The notes beneath the pieces were generated by a model. The model was not told the origin of the DNA, made no database searches, and saw only the letters and a list, made by a program, of their open reading frames with translations. Below, piece after piece: positions 1 through 8,424 of a stretch of DNA of 64,000 bases (position 1 is its first letter; every line of letters begins with the position of its first letter). Location: assembly GCA_035772405.1 (NCBI GenBank), contig JAYKKM010000452.1, positions 144,501 to 208,500 on the forward strand, written 5' to 3'. Source of the stretch: Chrysogorgia sp. JL179-B06 (taxonomy: Eukaryota; Cnidaria; Anthozoa; Scleralcyonacea; Chrysogorgiidae). Position numbers and translations under genes: made by a program.

Positions 1-292
1 TTCTAACCTTAATTACTTGTAGGGATTAGCGGGCATTTTGAAGGGATTAGTCTTGTGAAATATATATTTCCGTAGGGGTATATGTTTAAATACGTCTATA
101 TTCTAGATATTTAAGCATTTTTACATTTATTTAAAACATTTTTATGCTTTTTGATACTCTATTTTACACTTTTCATACAATTTAGTATATATTTTAAGAT
201 ACCCGTTAAACAAATTAGCTCGATATCGAGAAGAGTGTTAATTAATTCATACATGTCAGAACAGATGATAAATGGTTTTTAATACACGTGTT
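1..292. other. AT-rich non-coding left flank
   Basis: No gene was found. The motif AGGGATTAG occurs twice near bases 22-52 and recalls the AGGGATT and AATCCC words at 4446-4600, so this may be part of the element's terminal non-coding DNA. Confidence 0.4.
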
Positions 293-643
293 TTAACGTA
301 ATACTTCTGGATTATTACAACACATTGTGTGAGAGTTTGCAAAGAAGATGTGCCTGCCAATGAGATCTTCTTGATTTTCGTTTCGATGAATCACAGCAAT
401 AATAATTCCCGCTTGGATACCCATTCGGGTATTAAGAGCAGAGGTGAGGTTAAAATCTTTTAATATTATCCCACGTCGGTCATCTAGCCAAGTTTTATCC
501 CGGACATCTAGCCAAATTTGATCGTCGCTCATAAAGTCAACCACGTAAAAATCAGAGTCTGTGCACATGATATATAAAAACTCAGAGCTGTATAACTTCA
601 CGTTATCAAGTTTAATTTCGTTTATATCTATACTTGTTGCCAT
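293..643 (-). CDS. Terminal multigene family protein (116 aa)
   Basis: Uncharacterised small protein. Its C-terminal part has the pattern shared by the family scattered over both ends of the element: a beta-rich stretch, then a charged turn and LIGRHIFFAN, matching LIGQFVNVQL in the 938-1201 protein and NIGKTVYLTN in the 699-941 protein. No signal peptide or membrane segment is evident. The ATG at 643 is preceded by a minus-strand TATA box at 684-691, about 45 bases upstream, which supports this start. Function unknown; family membership is inferred by eye from short motifs. Confidence 0.6.
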   Translation of the reverse strand: MATSIDINEIKLDNVKLYSSEFLYIMCTDSDFYVVDFMSDDQIWLDVRDKTWLDDRRGIILKDFNLTSALNTRMGIQAGIIIAVIHRNENQEDLIGRHIFFANSHTMCCNNPEVLR

Positions 644-683
644 GATGAGACTTGTCTAATAAATGTTTTTGGGTAGAGATGTC

Positions 684-691
684 TATATATA
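684..691 (-). promoter_or_regulatory. TATA box for the 293-643 gene
   Basis: TATATATA on the minus strand about 45 bases before the ATG at 643, the same spacing seen for other terminal genes. Confidence 0.5.
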
Positions 692-698
692 CAACGGA

Positions 699-941
699 TT
701 AATCTTTTACAATGAATATATATTGATTGGTAAGATACACGGTTTTACCAATGTTATCGTGTTGGGATGAATCGAATTCTATTTTAAAGTAATTGTTATA
801 TTCATCGTTAAAGAAAAGGTCATACATCTGTGTCGGTTCGCCAGCGGACATGGGTATGGGTCTTGAACCAATTAACTGTAGATTTCGTTCACGACATAGA
901 TCCCTCATAGATATTATATCTATAAATATTGCTTGATTCAT
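699..941 (-). CDS. Terminal multigene family protein (80 aa)
   Basis: Small uncharacterised protein, downstream cistron of a pair. Its ATG overlaps the stop of the upstream gene (938-1201) in an ATGA arrangement, so the two are probably on one transcript. It keeps the family order: a leucine/charged opening, a Y-x-L-type strand near residue 40, and a C-terminal NIGKTVYLTN. The closest look-alikes are the neighbouring left-end genes. Function unknown. Confidence 0.6.
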   Translation of the reverse strand: MNQAIFIDIISMRDLCRERNLQLIGSRPIPMSAGEPTQMYDLFFNDEYNNYFKIEFDSSQHDNIGKTVYLTNQYIFIVKD

Positions 942-1201
942 GGTTGATAGGGCGGAGGTTCTTCGAGTTGTACATTCACAAATTGCCCGATCAAATGTGT
1001 AAAATCGTCCGATGAGTAGGTGTATATATATTTCTCATCCCATAACAATAGTATCTTATATATTATTCTATCGGCACGTGCATTGTTTGGTAACATATCC
1101 ACTTTACGACATTCAAGCACTTGATATTCAATATGTGAAAAATACTTTGCTAAATCGGTCAGTATTACCAACAGAGGATTTTCTTTAGTACCTGCTATCA
1201 T
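938..1201 (-). CDS. Terminal multigene family protein (87 aa)
   Basis: Small protein that shows the family pattern clearly: LAKYFSHIEYQVLECRKV near residues 17-34 aligns with FLQKHFPNYTYLVEDCKP of the right-end gene at 29149, followed by a Y-x-I-L-L-L strand and a C-terminal LIGQFVNVQL. It ends in a short proline run. A minus-strand TATA box at 1243-1249 lies about 45 bases before the ATG. It precedes and overlaps the 699-941 gene. Function unknown. Confidence 0.65.
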   Translation of the reverse strand: MIAGTKENPLLVILTDLAKYFSHIEYQVLECRKVDMLPNNARADRIIYKILLLWDEKYIYTYSSDDFTHLIGQFVNVQLEEPPPYQP

Positions 1202-1242
1202 TTTGAAAGTGTTCTAAAAAAAATATGACTTCTAACATGTGT

Positions 1243-1249
1243 TTTTATA
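1243..1249 (-). promoter_or_regulatory. TATA box for the 938-1201 / 699-941 pair
   Basis: TATAAAA on the minus strand, 42-48 bases upstream of the ATG at 1201. Confidence 0.5.
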
Positions 1250-1466
1250 TCTTTGCCTACAACGTTTTTACCGATAAATATTTTAGGGCAATGTGTACTT
1301 GCATTATTAAGTCAACAAAAAGATTAAAAAGATTTACATGTTTTAGTATTCGTCGGTAATCGTCTTATAATATTGATTTTATCATTCAACCAATGAGATT
1401 ACCGCGATTTTTTATTAGGGAATTAAGTTCAACCAATCAGGTTACCCCATTTTTTAACGTGTTTTT

Positions 1467-1472
1467 TATAAG
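1467..1472 (+). promoter_or_regulatory. TATA box for the 1508 gene
   Basis: TATAAG about 40 bases before the ATG at 1508, in the 300-base gap between divergent genes. The rest of that gap (1202-1466) is AT-rich with no gene. Confidence 0.4.
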
Positions 1473-1507
1473 CGTTTGTTCCTAATTTTTTTAGTCACAA
1501 TATCATT

Positions 1508-2434
1508 ATGGCTCGTGTGAAGCAGACTCATAAAAATATTGAAAGTGGAAAATCAATTGCTCGGTTTGAAAGTAGGGGAAAAGATATTCCTAAAATGTTA
1601 AAACAACGTCGTCTAGAGCGACAAGAATATCGTAATAAGTCTCTGGATATTTCAGATGGTGAAACATCATGCCGTCAAGAAATCAGAGGAAAAAAGAAAG
1701 TCAAACATTGTACAACTAAAGACAACATTGCACAGTCGCAATTAAATTTCGCTGTACCGATAGCTCAAGAACAGCCCAGTTACATTCTACACCCGCAAGC
1801 GAAGTATAACGCGTCGCCACGGCAAGCAAAGATACCGTCTCTACCCCAGCAAGTAAATTCACCTCTACTACCGCAAGCGAAGTATAACGTGTCGTCGTGG
1901 CAAGCAAAGATACCGTCTCCACCCCAGCAAGTAAACCACCTACCACCTCTACTATCGCAAGAACAGTATAATATACCTCTTCAAATACCGCAAGCAAAGT
2001 ATAATACATCTCCTATTCCACCGCAAACGATCTCACCGCCACGCCCCGAAGATGAATTAGATAATTACATATACGATATGCCCATTGATTTGTTTGGTCA
2101 AATTCCTATTCCTTCTCCTGCGAATTTAATACGAATGTGTGATGAAATGGTCCCCGTTCAACAAGGAAAACAATTATTACAAATTGTTGATGAATTAGCA
2201 AATGCTCTTTCCCCAACATTATCTCCTATTCCTCTTTCGCCACCACAACTACCACAGCCACCTAATTCACCCCAGCCATTATTTGCAGTGTGTGAAGAAG
2301 AGGAAGAGGAAGAAGAGGAAGACGACCGAGAAGTATTGAACGATCCACAATTGAAGAAAAGATGTTATAAACGTTCGTTAATATATATGAAACGTGAAAA
2401 AAAGGCGATGAACATCATGAAGAAAAACGAATGA
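1508..2434 (+). CDS. Histone H3 tail-like, proline-rich, acidic protein (308 aa)
   Basis: After the initiator Met the protein begins ARVKQTHKNIESGKSIAR. Aligned without gaps to the histone H3 tail, this is identical at A1, R2, K4, Q5, T6, G13 and K14. Met before Ala is normally removed, so Ala would be the mature first residue as in H3. The rest is not a histone fold: residues 30-70 are very basic, 95-170 hold tandem Q-A-K-Y-N and Q-A-K-I-P-S repeats, 170-260 are proline-rich, 263-273 are an unbroken acidic run, and the C-terminus is basic. It overlaps the next gene by an ATGA. A role in imitating or engaging chromatin is inference; the element also carries a SET-domain gene at 7471-8064. Confidence 0.75.
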   Translation: MARVKQTHKNIESGKSIARFESRGKDIPKMLKQRRLERQEYRNKSLDISDGETSCRQEIRGKKKVKHCTTKDNIAQSQLNFAVPIAQEQPSYILHPQAKYNASPRQAKIPSLPQQVNSPLLPQAKYNVSSWQAKIPSPPQQVNHLPPLLSQEQYNIPLQIPQAKYNTSPIPPQTISPPRPEDELDNYIYDMPIDLFGQIPIPSPANLIRMCDEMVPVQQGKQLLQIVDELANALSPTLSPIPLSPPQLPQPPNSPQPLFAVCEEEEEEEEEDDREVLNDPQLKKRCYKRSLIYMKREKKAMNIMKKNE

Positions 2435-2661
2435 CAATCTATTCGAATTATGATCAAGATATTATTTGTACACAACGCGATAAATATCGTGAGTTAGAGG
2501 GTCTCTATATTGAGAAACTATATATAAATAAACAATATTTGCAATGGCGTTCTAGAAAATTTACGAGTGACCTTATGGAAAAACGATATATAATGGATAA
2601 TAATAAGGATTTGAAAAGAAAACATGATTTAAAAAAAAGAAAACCGAAATGTATAAAATGA
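2431..2661 (+). CDS. Basic hypothetical protein (76 aa)
   Basis: Start codon overlaps the stop of the H3-tail-like gene (ATGA), so the two are probably co-transcribed. The sequence is rich in Tyr and Lys, predicted mostly helical, with a strongly basic C-terminus (KRKHDLKKRKPK) that could be nuclear-targeting or DNA-binding. No family recognised. Confidence 0.6.
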   Translation: MTIYSNYDQDIICTQRDKYRELEGLYIEKLYINKQYLQWRSRKFTSDLMEKRYIMDNNKDLKRKHDLKKRKPKCIK

Positions 2662-2697
2662 TAGTGTTGTAAATAAAAATATCAGTAATGTGAAAAC

Positions 2698-3021
2698 ATG
2701 GAGGTGTGGAATGTCATGGTAAAAGAACTGGCACGTTTTGAAATAAAAATTAATAAAAATATGGAGAAAAGTGTGTGGAAATGTCTTGACGAACATGAGA
2801 ATTTATTTAGAAATATTATTGCCCATTTAAAAATTCCACGGGAACTTTTGGATGTCTATAATCGCATGGATCGCCATGAAATTGGACAAATAATAGCATT
2901 TTTTGCTTTAACCCTGTGTTTTTTTAGATATAAACACATTGATAATGAAGAATATTATATAAAATTGTGTGTACGTCAAACAATTTTAGATTTTCGAAAT
3001 TCGCATCTTAAATTCATTTGA
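2698..3021 (+). CDS. Hypothetical helical protein (107 aa)
   Basis: Third gene of the rightward run starting at 1508, 36 bases after the previous stop. Predicted largely alpha-helical, with a hydrophobic helix near residues 63-80 (IGQIIAFFALTLCFF) that could be buried or membrane-associated. No motif or family recognised. Confidence 0.55.
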   Translation: MEVWNVMVKELARFEIKINKNMEKSVWKCLDEHENLFRNIIAHLKIPRELLDVYNRMDRHEIGQIIAFFALTLCFFRYKHIDNEEYYIKLCVRQTILDFRNSHLKFI

Positions 3022-3084
3022 TAGCCCCATGATAAAAAACACACAGGGTTTGGGTTGTGGAATATATTCTTTGAATTTTTTAAA

Positions 3085-4254
3085 TTAGTCTAAATACAAT
3101 TTTTCAATACTTTGTATTATAATGTCAGGATCTTCAAAGTTAATATTATATGATTCTATAATACTCTTAATAATAAAAGTAGATGATGTAGTATTATTAG
3201 ATGTAATCCTTACCCTTATAGAATAATTATATATTATATCCAAATGCGGGGGGTAATATTGTAAACTAATGGGTCTATTATTTTGTATAATACTATTATT
3301 TTTAACTATATCTGAAAATAAAGTGATTTTAAACTTATTGGGTTTACCTGTCTTATAAAATAATTTAAACCAATAAGAGTAATTCTAACAATTTTTATAG
3401 CAACAGGTACTGGGTGGAGTTTTCGTTATCATTAGCTTAACAATCTTATCGAGATTAAAAGTATAAACCCTATCGTTAATAGTTTTAAGTTTTGATATAG
3501 GGTTATGATTTTCGCAAAAGAAAATAAAACAACATGCAAGTTGATACACTATTTTCTCAAAAGTATTTAAATTATGTAGATAATAAAAAGTAGCCTTCAA
3601 ATAAAACGGATCTATAAAATATAAATAAATACAGCAATATGTAAATTCATGACTAAAACAACGATTAAGTCTATGTAATGTATTACAAAGATAAGATCCT
3701 CCATACCCTATCGCTTTAGGAATTGTAGTTTGCTCATCATTAATAGTAATAGAAATAAAGTGGTAAACATCATTTCTTGGGTAATAACTCGTTTGAATTT
3801 CAATAAAAAAATTATCAGAATGATTATCATTCAAATGAAAAATAGATTTCACTAATGTTTGAGAGGGTATTAATTGTAATTTGTGATAACGTCCACAGAG
3901 TTTTTCACCATAAATATAATATTTTCGTTGTGTATGAACAACGGGTATTATATAGTGTTGTTTATCTGTTAAGATTCGCCAATCCCTGCATTCATCTTGA
4001 GGCATTTCAGGTTTCATTTTTTCAATATAGGCGTAGTCTCCATACCCCTGACCAATTTGTCTCGATTCAATTTCCATACATTCGATAATCCCCCCATAGT
4101 AATAGTCACATAAGTCACAGACGGCAAATAATAATCCAATGTATCGGTTACGAAAATGTTGTATATAATAAACAATTTTCAATATCGTCTTAATATTGGG
4201 ACCGTGGTCATTAGCTTCTGCATAGCTTCTTTTATCACCAATGTTTAACGACAT
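3085..4254 (-). pseudogene. Family-A protein, left copy, with in-frame TAG
   Basis: The first 289 codons are open from the ATG at 4254, then a TAG at 3385-3387 interrupts a frame that stays open for another 99 codons to a TAA at 3085. The right-end paralogue (25909-26850) continues past the equivalent point with Lys, and the residues after the stop (SYWF) resemble its SYFF. Shared landmarks are an opening I-x-T-I-L-x-x-V helix, D-Y-Y then G, QRKY, CFIFFCENHNPI and a Cys-rich CxxKNC. The last residues resemble the end of the 31657 gene. A minus-strand TATA box lies at 4302-4309. The stop may be a null mutation or readthrough; I favour mutation. Function unknown. Confidence 0.65.
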
Positions 4255-4301
4255 TCTCAAAAACGAATGATGGAACGCGTTTTGTTAAAGAAATCGACTT
4301 G

Positions 4302-4309
4302 TATATATA
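4302..4309 (-). promoter_or_regulatory. TATA box for family-A left copy
   Basis: TATATATA on the minus strand about 48 bases before the ATG at 4254. Confidence 0.45.
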
Positions 4310-4439
4310 CTATTTTCCCATTCTTATAATATATATTTCTACATGTAGAATTTAACACGATTTTGATCAAAATTTGAAAAAAGTATTATTGTATGTATAA
4401 ACTAATCCCACGACTATATAATATATCAACTGATGTGAC

Positions 4440-4600
4440 GTGTGTGTGTTTTAGAACAACATTAGGGATTCGTGTCTTTAATCCCACAACACAGCATTGC
4501 GGCAACTAATCCCCAAGTATTTGTTTAGAAGGAATCGCTAATTATGGATTCGCGTCTCTAATTCCTACAACACACATTCATTGTACATGAGTATCACAAA
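4440..4600. repeat. Tandem imperfect repeat with inverted AGGGATT/AATCCC words
   Basis: Two similar blocks of about 100 bases each contain GGATTCGTGTCTTTAAT or GGATTCGCGTCTCTAAT followed by a C-C-(A/T)-ACAACACA word. Within each block a GGATT word can pair with AATCC/AATTCC, suggesting small hairpins. It lies in the 500-base gap between divergent genes. Function unknown. Confidence 0.5.
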
Positions 4601-4690
4601 TCATCGGGATGACATGAAAGCTTTAATCAACGAACTCTGATTGGTCAAACTAATCTACCCCCAGTAACACATAGTTACGCAGGATGCTAT

Positions 4691-4697
4691 TATAAAA
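4691..4697 (+). promoter_or_regulatory. TATA box for the 4749 gene
   Basis: TATAAAA 52 bases before the ATG at 4749, in the divergent intergenic region. Confidence 0.5.
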
Positions 4698-4748
4698 CCC
4701 GATGTCGAAAATAATTAATATCAGTCTCTGAGTGTAGGAGAGAGAGAG

Positions 4749-5474
4749 ATGGCAAAAATATTTGAGAAGAAGAGCAGCGAAATTAAAGAAGTAGATGACT
4801 ACATCCCGTTAGAGACAACTGAGAATCAACAGGAAAAATCTGAAGAGACTATCAAAGAGTTGTATAGGGGTAAATATAATTGTGCATTAAACAAATGTAA
4901 AGAAGAAATATCCCAAGAACGACAGAAATTATTTTTATCGCATATCACACATATAATGGATTGTGAATGTTACCAGTTTAAGGGAGAGAGACCCAGTTAT
5001 CGTGAAGTAACTCTTCTCGAACTTCAAACGAACAAGTATTTTATTTATCATTGTTATGATGGGAAGTTAAAACCCTACAAAGAACTAACTCGAAGGGAAC
5101 GGTCTACTGTCTACTATCAATATCGATGTCATGGTTTAGACTATTTATCTGAAAAAAAATCAAGAGATTATTTTAGTCAAAGTGAACTTATAAATAGATT
5201 AAGTTATTTATTTCGTAATGTTTTTCCCCCGAATGCTATTATCGGGTATAAAGGTGGTGATAAAGAATCGTCGTTAGTTAAAACACTTCAAGAAAAAACT
5301 ATTTTACATTGTGTTAATCTTGAATATTTTGGAATTGAGAAGTACGATTATTTACTTTCGTTTTATAATCTTAAACCAAGAAATTGTTGGTATCATACTA
5401 GTGAACCCACATGTTTATTGTATCATTGTAGTTTGTTTGAATGTAAGATGGGGATAATGAACGATCGGTACTAG
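4749..5474 (+). CDS. Putative RNase H-fold-like protein of invertebrate mobile elements (241 aa)
   Basis: The C-terminal half has the pattern IIGYKGGDKE (about 173-182), then VNLEYFG, an aspartate shortly after, C-x-Y-H, and a final H-C-x-x-x-E. This G-Y-K-G-G ... N-L-E-x-x-G ... C-x-H ... H-C-x-x-x-E layout recalls an uncharacterised protein family common in invertebrate genomes that I suspect is exonuclease-like; I could not test it. The N-terminal 60 residues are acidic and low-complexity. The gene stands alone with its own TATA box and is intact. Function remains tentative. Confidence 0.55.
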   Translation: MAKIFEKKSSEIKEVDDYIPLETTENQQEKSEETIKELYRGKYNCALNKCKEEISQERQKLFLSHITHIMDCECYQFKGERPSYREVTLLELQTNKYFIYHCYDGKLKPYKELTRRERSTVYYQYRCHGLDYLSEKKSRDYFSQSELINRLSYLFRNVFPPNAIIGYKGGDKESSLVKTLQEKTILHCVNLEYFGIEKYDYLLSFYNLKPRNCWYHTSEPTCLLYHCSLFECKMGIMNDRY

Positions 5475-5550
5475 CTATGTATGATAAGGAATTTAATTTT
5501 TTAAATTTATTCTCTCCTCTACATTTTTCCTAAATAAAAAAAATACACTT

Positions 5551-5841
5551 GTGTCTTTTGATTTTAAAAAAAATCAAAAAAATATTGAATGTATTTTCCT
5601 TTTATTTTTAGAAACACAAAGATTGTTTAAAAAATTATCAAAAGTACATTTGACAACTGTTTATATTTTAAAAATAAAACGTACATTAGAACGGTATTAT
5701 TTTATTAAAGATGTACATGTTATCAAAAATACTATTTTTGTTAAAATAGGAGAGAGAAGTTTTAAAAAAATTAAGATGATCTTAGCAACTCTTTGTACAT
5801 TTAAATATATAAAAAATGATATCATTGTACGTATAGTATAA
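5551..5841 (+). CDS. Hypothetical basic protein, start uncertain (up to 96 aa)
   Basis: Open frame with element-like codon use but no ATG near its beginning (only GTG at 5551), so the true start is unknown or lost. Rich in Lys, Ile and Phe, with predicted alternating strands and helices. No family recognised. It may be a broken gene. Confidence 0.35.
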   Translation: MSFDFKKNQKNIECIFLLFLETQRLFKKLSKVHLTTVYILKIKRTLERYYFIKDVHVIKNTIFVKIGERSFKKIKMILATLCTFKYIKNDIIVRIV

Positions 5842-5880
5842 ATAAAACGTTCTTAATTTTTTTCGCGTATTGGAATTAAA

Positions 5881-6561
5881 ATGAGTCAGAAAAAAATCAT
5901 CCATCACAGTGAACGTTTTTGGCTTACGAATCCAAGAAAAAGCGCGACAGTTGCTTTAAAATCAGCAGCAAATTTATATGAGTTTCAAGAATGTCCTTGG
6001 CAACGTGGTGTAATACCCACGAGTTTTCTTGACGGTTTTAAAATAAAAATAAATAGTCGAGCTTCAGGTCCATTTTCTGATTTTTCATTGACATTTAGTG
6101 ACCATAGAAAATTTCAAACAGATACACAGAATTATCGTACGGAAGAATTAGATACAAGAAAAAAAAATTGGTATAAACGAAAAATAATTCATAGTATTGA
6201 TGTAAAAGTTAAAAATAATATTCTTGAAAAATATCACGATGCATTAGGATGGAGTATTGTTCAAGTTAAAAAAGAGATATTCGAAGAGGGTGATTTGGGA
6301 TCAAATATTGGACAATCTAGTAAATATTATTTTGCCCCTAATCAATTGTTTATTGATCCTGAGAAAAATTTCTTTAACGATGATAAACGTTTTGTAGATT
6401 TAGCTTATAATTTACCTGCTAACGAAGATTTTATATTGATTCAAAACATTCAATTTATAGATGATCATTTTTTTAATAAATATGGTATTAAAATTGGTGA
6501 AGCTGATAAACCCTATAATGAATACGATATTTCTATTGTTTATTCCGATGGATATACGTAG
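5881..6561 (+). CDS. Hypothetical protein (226 aa)
   Basis: Intact frame with a clear ATG 40 bases after the previous stop. The N-terminal 60 residues are basic. The middle is hydrophilic (DTRKKNWYKRK near 100). The C-terminal half is rich in Asn, Asp, Phe and Tyr, suggesting a beta-rich fold. No signal peptide, membrane segment or recognised motif. It lies between accessory genes and may be a structural or host-interaction protein; this is only context. Confidence 0.6.
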   Translation: MSQKKIIHHSERFWLTNPRKSATVALKSAANLYEFQECPWQRGVIPTSFLDGFKIKINSRASGPFSDFSLTFSDHRKFQTDTQNYRTEELDTRKKNWYKRKIIHSIDVKVKNNILEKYHDALGWSIVQVKKEIFEEGDLGSNIGQSSKYYFAPNQLFIDPEKNFFNDDKRFVDLAYNLPANEDFILIQNIQFIDDHFFNKYGIKIGEADKPYNEYDISIVYSDGYT

Positions 6562-6608
6562 ATAGGTGTATATATAAAAGATCGTTTTATCAAAGAGGGG
6601 TACGTGTC

Positions 6609-7198
6609 ATGGCTATGTTTCAGCGAGTACAAAATCAAGAGGGATATAAGATTTAATCATGATTTAACACAATACAGTTATGTGGAATCCGGTTTTTTTT
6701 GGCAATTAGTAGGAAGTGTGGAAGTTGGGAAACAAGATATCATCTACTAATATCTATAGCTGATTATGAAAAATATTTACGGTATAAATTTATACTGGAA
6801 GTAGAATGTTCAAAAAATCACCAGATATGGATTATACATCATGAGGAACACGCAATTCCAGAAGAATGTTATGAATTTCTTCGTAAAATATGTGAAGTAT
6901 GGAAAGACCGACTCCCACGTATCAGCGACAAAGGAATTGGAGAATATTTAAAGATACTAGATTACGATAGAAAACATTGTTTTACTTATGAGTGCTTTAG
7001 GAGTATTATAGCATTATATTATGATTTTTTGTTTATAATAAAACTATAAAATACACTTGTAAAAAATGTAAAGGGGAATGCGAATGTAATGGGGATTACC
7101 CTAATTTCACCAGTGTAAATTTTAATGAAATAAGAGGTTGTAATGTAGAAAAATATTCAATGCACAATATCCTTTTATGTAACGAAATAATACAATGA
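6609..7198 (+). pseudogene. Broken accessory gene with Cys-rich C-terminus
   Basis: An ATG at 6609 sits 41 bases after a TATA box (about 6570-6577), but the frame hits a TAA and a TGA within 20 codons. It then runs open through 6699-7049 and continues in another frame to a TGA at 7196. The middle part is helical and Cys/Trp-containing. The distal part has CKKCKGECECNGDY, a possible metal-binding knuckle. Two early stops and one late frameshift make a functional product unlikely. Parent family not recognised. Confidence 0.45.
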
Positions 7199-7209
7199 AT
7201 GTATTTTTT

Positions 7210-7505
7210 TTATTTTGAAAATGAATACATTAAAAACTTTTCAACATGGTTTCTGGGTTTATGATATACAAGTCCTCCTTTTTGAAAACGTCTTTTGATT
7301 TTTTTCGTTCCTAGTTTTGCAATAATTTTTGCTACATTAGCTTTTTTTTTAAGCTCTTTTTTAAAATCGTTTAGAAAAAGTTTGCCGTATTTATTGACTG
7401 TTTTATTTCCTCCACGTTGCCTTTTTTCCCCTTTAAAAATACCTCCACGTTGCCTTTTTCCCCCTTAAAATCACCACCTTGTAACTCTCTTATTCTTCCT
7501 ACCAT
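7210..7505 (-). pseudogene. Basic core-type protein with repeated QRGG motifs, frameshifted
   Basis: From the ATG at 7505 the frame gives LQGGDF and then must shift by one base in a G/A run near 7450-7460 to continue as a Lys/Arg-rich protein ending at 7210. It contains RQRGG twice, then FQKGG. Similar Q-K/R-G-G sites occur in the small basic proteins at 13931 and 17526 and recall maturation sites of adenovirus-type precursor proteins. I infer a DNA-condensing or capsid-core precursor processed by the adenain-like protease. Its start overlaps the end of the SET gene. Confidence 0.5.
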
Positions 7506-8064
7506 TGTTATGAAGGTTGTTTTCCTGCCAATAATTATCACCATAGTCTGCAAAAATTTCTTCATGGGGTTTTATATGTTTTATACTTTCTAAATACATT
7601 TTTTTATTATTGGGGTTGTAAACAAAATCGGAATTATTTTTATATATAGAACCGGTTTTCCCATTATTCGCATAACGTGCTGCTGCGTGAGTTGTCAAAT
7701 AGGCATCGATACAAGTGTTTGCATCGTTACAAATACTAAATACTATATACAGCATTAGTGTTTTTACCATATTTACGATCCAATTTGGCTTGTGTTGTTT
7801 TTTCCCCGTATAATAAGAAATATTACGATCGGGTTTAAAAGGTTTTTTCCAAGCAAATAATCCTTCACCAGCATTAGGGATCGTTGATTTCTTGATAGGT
7901 AAGTTATTTTGTTTTGCTAAATGAATCCAACCTTTTTTTGTTTTTGCTGTTCGTTTACGGCATCTTATTTTTTTTAGGGTATTACTTCTACATTGAAGAA
8001 CGTGACGTATACTTTGAGATTTATCATTGCGTCTTTTTTTCCGAGGTAACTTAATTCTTACCAT
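7471..8064 (-). CDS. SET-domain protein, putative lysine methyltransferase (197 aa)
   Basis: SET landmarks appear in order: NAGEGLFA (64-71, cofactor-binding N-x-G-x-G), YYTG (84-87), a hydrophobic strand, CIDAYLTTHAAARYANNG (118-135, where typical SET proteins have ARFINH), and EEIFADYGDNYW (168-179, matching the terminal E-I/L-x-x-D-Y). The first 45 residues are strongly basic, consistent with nuclear or DNA targeting. Replacement of the usual NH by NN, and a hydrophobic stretch near 95-110, mean activity is uncertain. SET enzymes transfer methyl groups from S-adenosylmethionine to lysine. Its genomic partner of interest is the H3-tail-like protein at 1508. Confidence 0.75.
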   Translation of the reverse strand: MVRIKLPRKKRRNDKSQSIRHVLQCRSNTLKKIRCRKRTAKTKKGWIHLAKQNNLPIKKSTIPNAGEGLFAWKKPFKPDRNISYYTGKKQHKPNWIVNMVKTLMLYIVFSICNDANTCIDAYLTTHAAARYANNGKTGSIYKNNSDFVYNPNNKKMYLESIKHIKPHEEIFADYGDNYWQENNLHNNGRKNKRVTRW

Positions 8065-8069
8065 TTTTT

Positions 8070-8384
8070 TTAAAATATAGTTTTTATTCCTAAATAATCA
8101 TTATTTTTTTCATGTGTCTGAATAAATTTTACCAAACATTCAACTTTATAGATAATATATTCGGGGCAGTTGTATATGTCTTTTTTTAATTCTGTTATTC
8201 TTTGTTTTAAAATCTTTGATGAAATAGGTATTATCTTTTCTTTATCTTCTGTAAAATTTAGTAAACATTCCTTTAAAAGATATGGCGTAAATAATATTGA
8301 AGGATCATTATCTTGAATTTCATATCCGATATAAGGTAAATTAGACGATTGTAAATATATTTCAATATAAACAATTTCACTCAT
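8070..8384 (-). CDS. Hypothetical protein (104 aa)
   Basis: Lies 5 bases upstream of the SET gene on the same strand, so probably co-transcribed. Acidic start, then helices with regularly spaced Leu/Ile and one Cys-x-Tyr-x-x-x-Cys-like pair. No family recognised. Confidence 0.55.
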   Translation of the reverse strand: MSEIVYIEIYLQSSNLPYIGYEIQDNDPSILFTPYLLKECLLNFTEDKEKIIPISSKILKQRITELKKDIYNCPEYIIYKVECLVKFIQTHEKNNDYLGIKTIF

Positions 8385-8424
8385 ATTTTTTTTTACTCTC
8401 TTTTTTTGTTTTATTTTTTTTTAA

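Noticed and set aside
1716..2009. Minus-strand frame of 97 codons opposite the 1508 gene
   Set aside because: Its repetitive sequence is the antisense of the Q-A-K-Y-N repeats; the plus-strand gene has TATA, ATG and an overlapping downstream gene.
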